Shown here in pieces: positions 1-11,400 of a DNA stretch of 64,000 bases. The notes below the pieces were generated by a model. That model searched no databases and was not told the DNA's origin. It worked only from the letters and a program-made list of their open reading frames with translations. Position numbers and translations under genes: made by a program. The stretch spans positions 18,972,200 to 19,036,199 of the forward strand of contig LR990052.1 in NCBI GenBank assembly GCA_905147135.1, read 5' to 3'. The DNA is from Blastobasis lacticolella. Lineage: Eukaryota; Arthropoda; Insecta; Lepidoptera; Blastobasidae. Position 1 is the first letter of the stretch, and the number at the start of each line of letters is the position of its first letter.

Positions 1-957
1 GTAAATTCACCGAGAGTGGCAAACTCTATTGAGCAGATCATTTTCCACCCCGATAAGGTATCGAAGATCATCCACAGTTTTGACGATTGCACTTCGATGG
101 CTCCTGATCAGATACAAGCTATTTTGCTAAAGAGATGCTCAACCATTGTTTCTTCCTTATTGGTGGACATCATAAACCAGTCAATGACCCAGGCTCAATT
201 GCCGAATGATTGGAAGGAGGCCATTGTCACGCCACTTTATAAAAAGGGTGACAAACTGGAGGCTGGTAATTATCAACCCATTACCTGTCTTACCTGTATT
301 GGCTGTAAAGCAATGAAGAAGATAATAGTTAAGGACCTATGAAATTTCTTAACTGATGAACAAGTTGTTATAGGTGAACAGCATGGCTATGTTCCTAGGA
401 GGTCTACAGTTACGAATTTGTTGAGCTGTATGGACGAGAAACTGGAATTAACGCCATCCCACAGACGTTATTCACCTAGACTACGAAAAAGCCTTCGACA
501 GGGTGCCTATCAAAAGACTATTGTATATGTTGGAACATGTTGGAGTTCGGGGAAACTTGTTGAAATGGAAAGAGGACTTTTTGACTGGTAGAAGATTCAG
601 AGTAAGAGTGGGAGATTGTTTCTCTGTCTCACATAACATGCATAGTGGTGTTCCTCAGGAATCGGTGCTGGAACCACTTCTTTTTGGAATGTATTTGACT
701 GATCTTAACCCGCTGATAGTGCCATGTTTCCTGTTATTTGCTGATGACACCAAGACTTTCGGTAATCCGCTGATATCATATTACATAATTCAAGAGGATC
801 TGGACCGTGTGGCAGTGGACTAGAGATTGGCTTCTTACTCTGAACACTGGTAAATGTGCAGTGCTGCATATTGGCTCGAATAATCCTAGACTAACTTATA
901 AGATTGTATCCTCGCAAAGAGATTTGGAAGTAACTGAAAATTAAAAATGGGAGGAAC
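1..957 (+). mobile_element. Non-LTR retrotransposon (CR1/Jockey-like) reverse transcriptase fragment, 5' part
   Basis: The translation contains LPNDWKEAIVTPLYKKGD (finger region), then LDYEKAFDRVP (motif A, after a frame change near 440-470), SGVPQESVLEPLLFGMYL (motif B) and FADDTKTF (motif C). A TGA at ~341 and at least one frameshift make it inactive. The element continues at 1868 after an inserted LINE. Confidence 0.85.
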
Positions 958-1867
958 ATTTATTTATTATAACACTTTATTGTACATTAAAGGAGATCGT
1001 AAAAATACAGTTTAAAACAATATAGGTACAAGGGTGGCCTTATCGCTGAGAGCGATCTCTTCCAGGCAACCTAAACACTATACATACACATTACACATAA
1101 ACTGATAAAAGAATTTTAACATTTTAGGCAATGTACGAAATACAATACTAACATAAACAATAGCAACTACTTAGATACATATCCAATAACATAAACAATA
1201 CATAACAAATAATTTAATAATACAATAAATAACAATATATTCCATATCTAGACTCAGACGAAGGACCTCATTTTTGTATGTCCACGTGATGTTGCTTCAA
1301 TCTCCCCCGGAATACACCAGGTGTATCAGAACACCTCACCTCACGGGGCAGAGCATTCCACAGACGCACCAACTGGACAGTAAATGATTTGCCGTAGAAC
1401 CTCGTAGCATGACTGGGCATTACCAACGTTCGATCACGCAAAGAACGGAGGGATCGACATTGTACATTAGTCATATTGGAAGCGCTCGCTGAGGTATCGT
1501 GGCGAATAGCTGTCAAATAGTACACGATATAATAGCGAGAGTACATGACTATTCCGGCGCTGACGGATGGGAAGCCACCCAAGCCGAGCACGGAACTCCG
1601 TAATGCCGAAAATGAACTTTATACAACAATTTTGTAGACACTCCAGCTTATGAAGTTGTTCCTCAGTCAGATCAGTGAAGCATGTGTCAGCGTAGTCCAG
1701 TATCGGTAGTAATAAGGCCTATACCAGCGCAATCTTAGTTGGTATCGGAAGAAAATTGCGCAACCTTCTCATCGCCGATGACGAGGCATACAGCTTGCGG
1801 CTGATCTCGGCAATGTGTGGCCCCCAGGACAATGTCCTGTCAATTATGACTCCTAAATTTTTAGCCT
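958..1867 (-). mobile_element. Second LINE 3' end, inserted in the first, opposite strand
   Basis: The minus strand reads a LINE C-terminal region: DRTLSWGPHIAEISRKLYAS, then LLLPILDYADTCFTDLTEEQ, then SFTVQLVRLWNALPREVR. Its 3' end at ~958 carries the tttattgtacatta and ctcttccaggcaacc sequence seen at several LINE tails in this window. It is 5'-truncated, as is usual for LINE insertions. Confidence 0.8.
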
Positions 1868-2215
1868 CATGTTATTATTGGTATAACTAAAAGGGCAAAT
1901 TCGTTACTATACTGTGTTCGTAAAGCCTTCTCAATAATTAGCAAGGACTTATTTTCGAAACTGTATAAAACATATATCAGACCAATATTGGAATACTGCT
2001 TTCTGATATGGTACCCATATTTGTGGCCCTAGCACAAGTGATAGCAATACTTATCTCGCGCTTTTTCTCGCAAATCGCGCGCGAGAGCTACTTGTGCTCG
2101 GCCTATTGAAAATAGATATCAGCCTGCTAGAGCGAGTCCAGAGAAGAGCTACAAAAATGGTAGTGGGGATTTAGAAATAGGCTGGATAGACATTACAAGA
2201 ACTAAATATCGCGAT
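1868..2215 (+). mobile_element. 3' continuation of the first LINE
   Basis: The plus strand resumes with a LINE C-terminal tail: LYKTYIRPILEYC-like sequence, then LERVQRRATKMVVGI. It is the same type and orientation as 1-957, so the LINE at 958-1867 inserted into it. A short foldback (2031-2098) interrupts it again. Confidence 0.75.
2031..2098. repeat. Foldback insertion in LINE
   Basis: AGCACAAGT at 2031 and ACTTGTGCT at 2090 are inverted repeats. Inside them, TCTCGCGC and GCGCGAGA pair as well. The element splits the LINE reading, so it looks like a tiny MITE-type insertion. Confidence 0.6.
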
Positions 2216-2279
2216 ATACACGCATCAGCTTACAGCTGCTGGTGTACAATAAATGATAATAATAATAATTTCTGTTCAG

Positions 2280-2466
2280 AAAAAGCACATGCATAAGCGG
2301 GCTTTTCGCGCTCCGCTGGAGCACAGTGGTGGTGGACGGCGCGCTGCGGGCCGCGGCCGACGACGCGGCGGTCGACTACAGCGCGCTCGTGCTGGCTCAG
2401 GCGAACTTGCTCGCTGTGGTCACCGCCTATGGCGATAAGAGGCTCAATGAAAAAGCTTACACTATG
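2280..2466 (+). CDS. Gcn1: GCN1 exon 1 of window (N-terminal HEAT region)
   Basis: This is the first GCN1 exon visible. It opens after a ttctgttcag acceptor with one base finishing a split codon, and ends in phase 0 before gtgagt. It reads [17 protein letters not shown], matching the LLALTWTCLLV helix near residue ~110-165 of the vertebrate protein. Earlier exons must lie left of the window, beyond the LINE block. Confidence 0.85.
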
Positions 2467-5400
2467 GTGAGTTTTGATTATTGTTGTCAAAAGCAATGGC
2501 TAGATATATGTGATAGTGATCTGTCTGTATGGTATCCAACGGATGTAGCAGTATATTATAGATTTCACTCTACACATCATTAGGCCTCTAGTGCTAGAGG
2601 GAGACCAGGAATGTAAACATTTTTTGTTGCGTATTTACGACAGTGGAATCTTTAACCTGGATTTCGACGGCTTACGACGCGAGGATGCCGATGACCGAGC
2701 GAAGTGGAGAAGAACTTGTAGGAAAGCCGTCCCTGGCAGAGGCCGGGATAAGCGCTAGCACGATGATGAATCTTTAACCTGGATTTATTCTGTCACATGT
2801 CATTGACGATGATAACATTGTATCGGCTCTCCCCAGCTGCACGTGTCCTGGCGCCTGTTGCCGCCGGCGGTGGCGGCGCGCTGGCCGCAGGCGCTGCTGG
2901 CGCAGCCGCCGGACGGCGGGCCGCATCTCGCCGTCGCGCTCGCCGCCTTCGCTAGCCACGATCCGGCGCTCGCGCAGCATAAGGTACTGTGTTATTAGCA
3001 ATTGGTAATATAATGATCTGGAATTCGTACCTTTCTGAAGCCAAGTGTACCAACTACAACAAGTGGCCCAAAAAAGGCGCCACGCAGCTCCTGGTCACTA
3101 TAAAATAATAAATGAAGAAATAAATATTCATGGACAAATTCACACAGCGCCAGCCCCAAACTAAGCAAAGCTTGTGCTATGGATGCTAAATAACTGATAA
3201 ACTACTCAAATACTTTTTTAAATACATACTTATTATACATAGAACACCCAGACCCGTAACAGAAATTAAAATTCATCATTTCAATTTCTGCCCGGCCGGG
3301 AATCGAACCCGGGATCTCTTGCATGGCAGACCGGCATGTTGACCACTGAACCACACAGGTCCCCCCTACCGCCCCGTTCCGGTCACCTTTTTAAAACTAT
3401 GGAGCCTGCACTAAATAACAAACTCCTGACTCACCTTGAACGTAACGATCTCCTTGGCGACCACCAGTGCGGATTCCGCCGCGATCGGTCGACTGGGGAC
3501 CTTCTAGTGTCGTCATCATCTTGACGTCAGTCCCGGTTGCGCTCCCGTGCGCTCGGGACTGACTTCTCTTTGTCCACTTCGCTCGGTCTTTGGCATCTTT
3601 GGTGGTGAGTTTGTTGGCATGCATGTCATCCCTGCAGTCAAAAGTTGCAGCGGTAGGAACGTTAAAATATACATGATAAACCCTACCTTCCAACCACAGG
3701 ACAAGATGCTGGAGTGCTTCATAAAGAGTCTGGTGAGCGTGAAGCAACGTCCGAACGCGAACTACATCCGCGCGTGCTCCGCCCTGATGCGGCTGCCGGG
3801 CGCGGGCGGGGCCCTGCTCCCGGCCCTGCACAAGGCCTTGCTGCGGAGCCCCGAGACGGTAGTGCAGGCCGTGGGAGAGGTCATCGATGGCTTGGACGTG
3901 GAGATGGACAGCGTGGCCGTCGATATCGGGAAGAACTTGATAGGTGAGTACGGTTGTGATTGTGCTTGAAGTTATGGGAAGTAAGGTGGTCAATTCTCTA
4001 AAACGTTACACCAAGATACGTAGGGAAATTTAGTAAAAAAAATTATTTGCACAATGACATATATTGTAATTGTGTCTAAACGGACGACGTATAGTTGCAG
4101 TTAATATTTCTGAACAGGCAGGCTGCATCCTGTATCCTTTGAAAAAAAGTATATTGAATGCATATGGAAATCATGAAACAACCTGGTAACTGCTTACCCT
4201 CTAGCTTGTCGTACTCTTGTTTTCCACCTTAGTCCTATAAAAAAAACATCAACTACACAAGTATTCAATCACTAGCGACCCGGCCGGCTTTGGATGGGTG
4301 TTCTCGGGTTTTTTCTATTTATGCTTGTAAATTATCACAATACAATTTGAATAATTACATTACCATTAAGAATGTGTTGATTATCATCTCGAGTAGCAGA
4401 AACAAAACGAACTCCATTTGATTACATAAAAACCTTCTGAAAGAAATCCTCTAAATGATTTGAAAACCACATCAAAATCCATTGCGTGGTTTAGGAGTTG
4501 GCGGATGTACAGATAAACACCAAAAACGACTGTAGGTTATCAAAATTCAATTCAAAATTCAAAATTTCTTTATTGATTAGGACATTAAATATCTCTAATA
4601 TCGTAACAGAAATCAAAATAAGATAAGTCAATGGAAGTCCTGCGCAACTTTGTCGCCTGAGAGTTATTGCGCGGTAGTACAGTCATGCGCAGTAGGCCCC
4701 AAATTGGCGACAAGCGTTCCCTATAGTTTGATATCTCAAGGATTAGTTATGATGGTCCCCCGTGTCCGCAGTGAACCTGCACTCGCGCGACGCGTGGGTG
4801 CGGTCGGCGGCGGCGCGTGCGCTGCGATCATTAGCGGCGCGCGGGCCCGCCAGCGCCGCCGATGCTCTGCTCACGGCCGCCTTTAAAGAGTACCACGGTG
4901 CCAGCGGGAAACTCACCAGCAGCGAGGACAAGATCGCCGTGCTCAATGTGAGTATGAGGTTCCTGAGGTGTTTTTTTTATACCAAACAAGCTTGCGGCCT
5001 GCCTGATGGTGAGCAGTCACCGCAGCCTATGGACGTTTGCAATACCAGGGGCATCACCCACGCGTTGCAGACCCCATAAAAACCTTTTAACCCCTGTCAT
5101 GAAGAACTCCATGTTGTACTCTCCAGGGAAAATCTCTCCAGATAGTTCATTTCGCAACCTTAGTGTGCGTGGGAGAAAGTTCCGTGGTTTCAGATCGTTG
5201 CGATATTGAAAACCTTTAAGAAACGAGCCTATAACTGACGTCCAGAAAGGCGTCTTCTGCCAACGCCCTCAGCGGTGCCGGGAGCTAGCAGAACAGGCAA
5301 TTGCGGTCACGGAACAGTATCCTGTCGGGCACATAACGTGGCGGGATTCCAGTCAAGTCTACCTATCTAGTCTAAGCAAAGGTCCCATCTGGTGGGAGGA

Positions 5401-8400
5401 CTCGGTCAAGCCTGAGAGTCCGCCAGGGTGGGTACCAACGCCTTATCTATTTCAATTGCCAGTTGTTGTGTTCCGATATTAAGGATATATTAGCCAGCGC
5501 AATTAGGCATTTCAACTTAGTCCTTATAGTGACAACGAATATGCGGTTCTGCATTTTATTGCCTGCACCCTAAGGGCCGATTGATCAATCCTCAGATAAA
5601 AAATATCAAACCAATAAAATATTACATATGTGTCGTTATTTCATATAAAGTGACATTGGTTGTTTTAATTTGGTAGTATATTACTTTATCGGGCTGTTAA
5701 ACTTTATCTGAGGATTAAAGAATCAGCCCTAAATAAATAAATAAATAAATATACGTGTACAAATTCCCACAGCGCCATCTAGTCCCAAACTAAGCAAAGC
5801 TTGTACTATGGGTGCTAGATAACTTATATACTACGTAAATACATACTTATTATAAATAGAATACCCAGACCCGTAATAGAAATTAAAATTCATCATTTTC
5901 ATTTCTACCTGGCCGGAAATCGAACCCGGGACCTCTTGCGTGGCAGCGGCATGTTGACCATTAAACCACTCAGGTCTTCAAAATCGTAGATGTTACGGGT
6001 TACCGTTACCACTTACTAAAAAGTCTGTCTCCTCATTTGTCCCTACTTATTCCCCCTTTCTTCCCCCTCTACCCCAGGGCGTAGGCACCCTCTCCGCGGC
6101 GGGGGTGTCCGACTCTGAGCGGTCGTCGCTGCTGGCGGCGGCGGCGGCGGGCGTGGCGCGAGTGCTCGAGAGCGAGTCGCACGAACGCACGCTGGTGGCG
6201 GCACTGGACGCGTTGCACGACTGGCTGGCTGCGTTGCCGGCTGATCATGAGTTGCCGCCCGTCGTCGTTGAGATATTCCAGGTATTGAGAACTTTTATTT
6301 TTATTTTTATTTTGTTGTTACTAGCGAGGACCAGTAATTGGCTTGTTGGTTCTATAATAATATTTATTATGTTTTATATAGCTGTTGGTACTCCAATAAA
6401 TAAATTGTATTGAGATTTTGAGATCTTATGGTGGAATGGTGATCATTTTATGGATTTGAAAATTACAGCGAGGATGCAGCGAGCTTAATCCGCAAGATTA
6501 TGATCACTTAAGGTGGCGCACGAGACTGCGACAGGGCCGATTTAGGAGGCGGCTAGACAAATGATACTAATCCTTACTTAGTATAATATTAAGTCGCTTT
6601 TCGGCTGTGCAAACTTCGTCCGTATGCGGAGAACGTTAAGTTGCAATTCGCTCGCCCAATGAGAATTTGAATGAGGAACAATGCGAATTCATATCAATGA
6701 TTCCTGTTACCAGATAGAGGACTAGCAATCTAATAAGCAATAACTCAATTAATTTTTTATTAGATTTTTATATGTATAAAAATAGGTAAACTCTCCAACC
6801 ACCCGCCTGGCTAAAACCACCACTAATCCTCCCTCGTCCCCCCCCACAGAAGAACCTGTCAGCCAAGAACACGACGCAGACCGTACGATGCGCGTACGCG
6901 TCGCTGATCTCCCGTGCGTTGCGTCGTGCACGGGCGTCGCCGGCGCAGGCGCAGGCACTACTCCCACTACTTCTAAAAGCTGTTGAGAAGGCCGCCGCGC
7001 AGCCGTTGCAGGTACGTTAATAGGTCCCCCAAAGATGTGGATATATGGCTGTAAGGAACCATAGGATTGCAAGCGACCTTCAACTCTAGTGGCTATATAG
7101 TAAAGGCTCATAATGCGTTGCGCCGCGTCCGAGCGATGCCGGCGCAGGTGCAGGCATCACTCCCGCTACTTCTGAAAGCTGTTGAGAAGGCCGCCGCGCA
7201 GCTGTTACAGATACTTTGAGAGGTCACTAGTCTCTTGTGCCCCAGAGACATGGATTCAGGGCTGTAAAGCCATAAGCAACTTTAAAGTTGCAAGCAATCT
7301 TCGACTCTAGTGGCCATGTAATAAAGGCTCACAATGCGTTGCGCCGTGCCCGGGCGTCGCCGACGCAGGCGCAGGCACTACTCTGAAAGCTGTAGAGAAG
7401 GCCGCCGCGCAGCCGTTGCAGGTACTTTGATAGGCCTCTATAGTTCATTCTCGATAAGAAAGCAGTGAATCATCCTAAATATGCAAGTGATCTTCCACTC
7501 TACTACCTATAAAAGTTTTTCGTGAATAAACTTTTTTTTTATGTCATACGATAGGCAAACAGGCAAGCGAGCCACCTGATGGAAAGTGGTCACCACTGCC
7601 TGTAGAGATTAGCAACACCGAGAGTAACGCCAATGCGTTGCCCACCTCTATAACACATTACTCTGGCAGCAAAAAGGCAAATGTCCTTCCACTGCCAAAG
7701 CCACGGTTACCCAAATCCCCACCCCATGGAGCACAGGAAACCTTACTCACCGGCAGAAACACAACACTATTTAAAAGAGTATTGTTTAGCTGCGGTATTC
7801 TGTAAGGTACTCCCCAGTCGGGCGGCTTCAATTCGAACGGAATACCCCGCTATGCCCTAACTCTTAAAATCTTATTTTATTTCAGTCATTTTACTCAATT
7901 ACTATCCCTTACCTACCCCTATTGAAAGTATATTATTTATGGCTGACTACTATGATGGATGGATGCAATACGATACAATCATTCAAAGTCGATTTTGTCC
8001 TCTCCAACAGCCACTGGTTGTGATGGAAGGCGTTTGCGCGGCCCTAGCGCTGTGCCTGCTGGACAAGGCTAGGGACCTCCCCACGCGGGCACCCCACGCG
8101 TGGACAGCGCTCGTCCACACAGACAAGCACGTACTACTACACGATCGGACCATCGCAGCCGCCACCGACGACGGTAACTATGCTTTGTAGATAGGGGCTC
8201 TGGGATGGTGGTGCCGTGATGTGGTGGGCGGGCCAGCAAATTTAATATTATTAATTTTTTTTTTAAATTTACGTTTTTTTTTGTTCACTTATAGAATGTC
8301 ATTGTAATAATATAACCAATTAAATAAATTGAAGATAATAATGGGACTGTTAATTATCTGATCTGCCAAATCCTGGATCATGGTCAAGGCGGACCCCGGA

Positions 8401-11400
8401 CCCTCGTGAGCGACAACACAACCGGAACATTAACGCCTACATGATTATTTATTATAATGGGACAGTTTATAACTGAGTAACGTAAACAACTATGTACCTA
8501 TGACGCGATGAACGATGCAATAGGTAATTTCGTACTAGACTCGGGGAAAATCGTTTTATTGACATACATTAAACGCAAAGTTGTTGATATGTGCCGACCC
8601 CACCCAATGGGATAAGGGCAGGGGATAAATACAAACTTCGGCCACCGTTTCACGGCACCACCGTCCTCGGAGCCCTCCCACCCCGCTTCTTAAGCTTTAT
8701 TATTCGATGTCAGCTATTTATGCCGTTGATGACACAATTTGCTTATAATACCCGATTGCACTGAACTTTAGGCGACGCTCAAGTTGATTTAAGATATTCA
8801 TAACAAGGAAAAGCATTGCACCAACACTAACCTTAAATGAAAACTAAATTTGCTAAACTTTATGACACCGATTTTGTGACTCCTAAATGCTTAGGAATAT
8901 CTTAAAGCGCCAACTTAAGCGTCGCCTAAGTGCAATAGGGCATGGAATTTTCAAAGACTCATCGTACAAAAACAACAATTGTATCTTGCAGTTTTTCTAT
9001 GTTGTACTAGTTTGAAACAATCACACAAAATGCTTGTCTGCCTATCCTTAAAGCCTATGCGATGCGGTGCAAATGCCGGACATCACTGTAACAGTCACCC
9101 CTTTATAGTCCTAATTCAGGTGGTGTGGCTATGCAGGACGCTACTGGAAAACTACCAAAGTGTTGCCAGCGAGCAAAACTCGCCCGTGTACAGGGCTCTA
9201 GTGCTGGTACTGCTGTCAACCTCGAAGCCAGTGAGGGCGGCTGCATTGCAAGAGACCAAGGAATTGCTGGGGGAGGCCAGCCGGGCGGCTATTGCCAGGC
9301 ATCTTCTGCTAAAGCTGGATGAAGTGCTGGAAGAGGGCAGAGTCCTAGTGGCGAAAGAGAAATCAGATGGAGAGAAAGGGCCAGAAGTCACGGGGAAGAT
9401 GGTGCTCGAATGCGTTCAGGCGATCTGCTCGTATAAAGGTGAGTTTTGACTTGTTTGCGAATGTTATGAACTCTCTTTCTTCTGTCGATCGCTCTCTCTC
9501 TCTCTATGAAGTATTTTTTTTTTAAATTGGTACCATATAATGCTTATAAAGATACAAAGGAGAAGGAGAACAGAGGAGTAGTCGGAAACGATTTAGGTGT
9601 TACCTGTTCCTTTTAATATATGATCAAACGAACTTCGCGAAGTTCGATCGATATTATATGAGTCGCTTCATTCGAAGATATAAGATAATTCACAACGTAG
9701 TCCCTTTAGCCTACAAGGTAGCTTCGCACGTTTATTTAAAGTAAAATCGATTTGTTTTCAATCGATCATTTTTTTTCGATCCTACGTATCGATACAGCCA
9801 GCCGCCATCTTTACGTCATTCTTTTTAGAGATACTATGCGAAACTTCCCCACGCCTGGGAATATGGGCGGGCGGGTGTTATATCTTCGAATGAAGCGACT
9901 CATATAATATCGATCGAACTTCGCGAAGTTCGTTTGATCATATATTATATTTCGTCGCTTCATTCTTCAGATATAAGATAATTCACAACGTAGATGTTTG
10001 GAGAGGGAAGTTTTGCAAATTTTAAACAAAATATTAATTATTCATACATTTTAAACAATGTATTAATTATACGGTATCAACCGTAAATTAAACATATTAC
10101 ATAATGGACACTGTGGTTAATTCATTATTAAGAAAGCAAACGGGTTTAACAAATCGGCCGACATCAGCGATCGGCCTGATATAATATCTGGCGAAAACGC
10201 GATGTGCTGGTCCTTGCGGCCAGCGCATTGCGGGCCCCGCCGCGGAGACGCCGCTGCCCCAGCGCCGGACACCGGACGCCGGGCACACCGAGCCACAGCA
10301 CATGGACCCATGACACACTGCTATCTGTCATCACCCTGCCAATCCATTGGCTAATGGTTTGGGCCGTGACTTGTTTATGGTGGTTTGCACGACAGAAAGA
10401 GATACTTAGTATGTGCCAGTACTGAGTTGCTCGATTCTAATCAGATACTCCTCGAGTGTGATGGAAGGGGTTATGCATAAATTAGGTACGAAAGAGCCCT
10501 GGATACTAGCGACCTGACCCTAATGTTGGAACTAATTATGATTTTAATGCTATTTGAGGTGGTATTAATATTATCATCCTTAAAAGTGATAGCGTTTGTA
10601 CCCTGTGTGTGTGTGGTACACAAGGCCAGTAATATTCCTAATGTTCTGGTTAACTTTTTATTGTTTTATTTATTCGGACGGGACCGAATTTGAAATGTTA
10701 TCCAATACACTCTCGTGGATTCCAAGTGGCAGTATACCTAGGCAAGCTTGGATTGAATTTGATAGTTCCTTTTAGTGATCGTTTAATTCGAACATCCTAA
10801 CTGGGACCAAAATGGGATACGGAGCTGAACGATGATTGTTCAAAGTGTCATACGAAGCATTCGTATTAAAACAATTACTTAAAATGTTATCACAAATTCG
10901 TTAGAATCTTCATATGGATCAGTATTATTCTGCAATCAAAATTGCAAATCGAGAGAAGTGCGACAAGTGAGAATGCATGAGATTAATCGCATCTGCTGCG
11001 ATAGCCTCCGAGTCCTGTTTGCAGGATAAATAGCGCTCACAGTCGGTATTGACGCGAGACATGAAATCGGTAATCTACCGATACCTCAATCATAGTCTGT
11101 CTAACTGTGTGGACTATCTATCGGTAAGCCGAGTCAGAGAGTTTCCACTCTATGTCCTTTACTCTTTTGAGTCCTCGTCAACCTTAATATCACATAACGA
11201 AATATGCCGCGCTAGATTCTTTGCATGAAGGTATTCAATACTTCCTTGACAATTTACATAGCTGAGAGCTGTGGTGTTATCTACACGTACCTATTGGTCA
11301 ACACAATTATTATCGTATATAACATTTTTAGGTTTAGTAAATCCGGTTAATGGGATACTTGAGTTCACATTGCTTCCAACACCCGTTGACCCAATCGTCG

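Noticed and set aside
3290..3355. tRNA-Gly gene (also at 5910, 49700 and 51500)
   Set aside because: The heads are followed by a shared SINE body and have weak stems, so they are SINE parts rather than tRNA genes.
9120..9322. Alternative start of GCN1 exon 8 at the 9119 acceptor
   Set aside because: It breaks the frame from exon 7. The frame it opens ([10 protein letters not shown]...) does not resemble GCN1.
10097..10425. Overlapping ORFs on both strands in the GC-rich island
   Set aside because: They are open by composition only. There is no recognisable domain on either strand.
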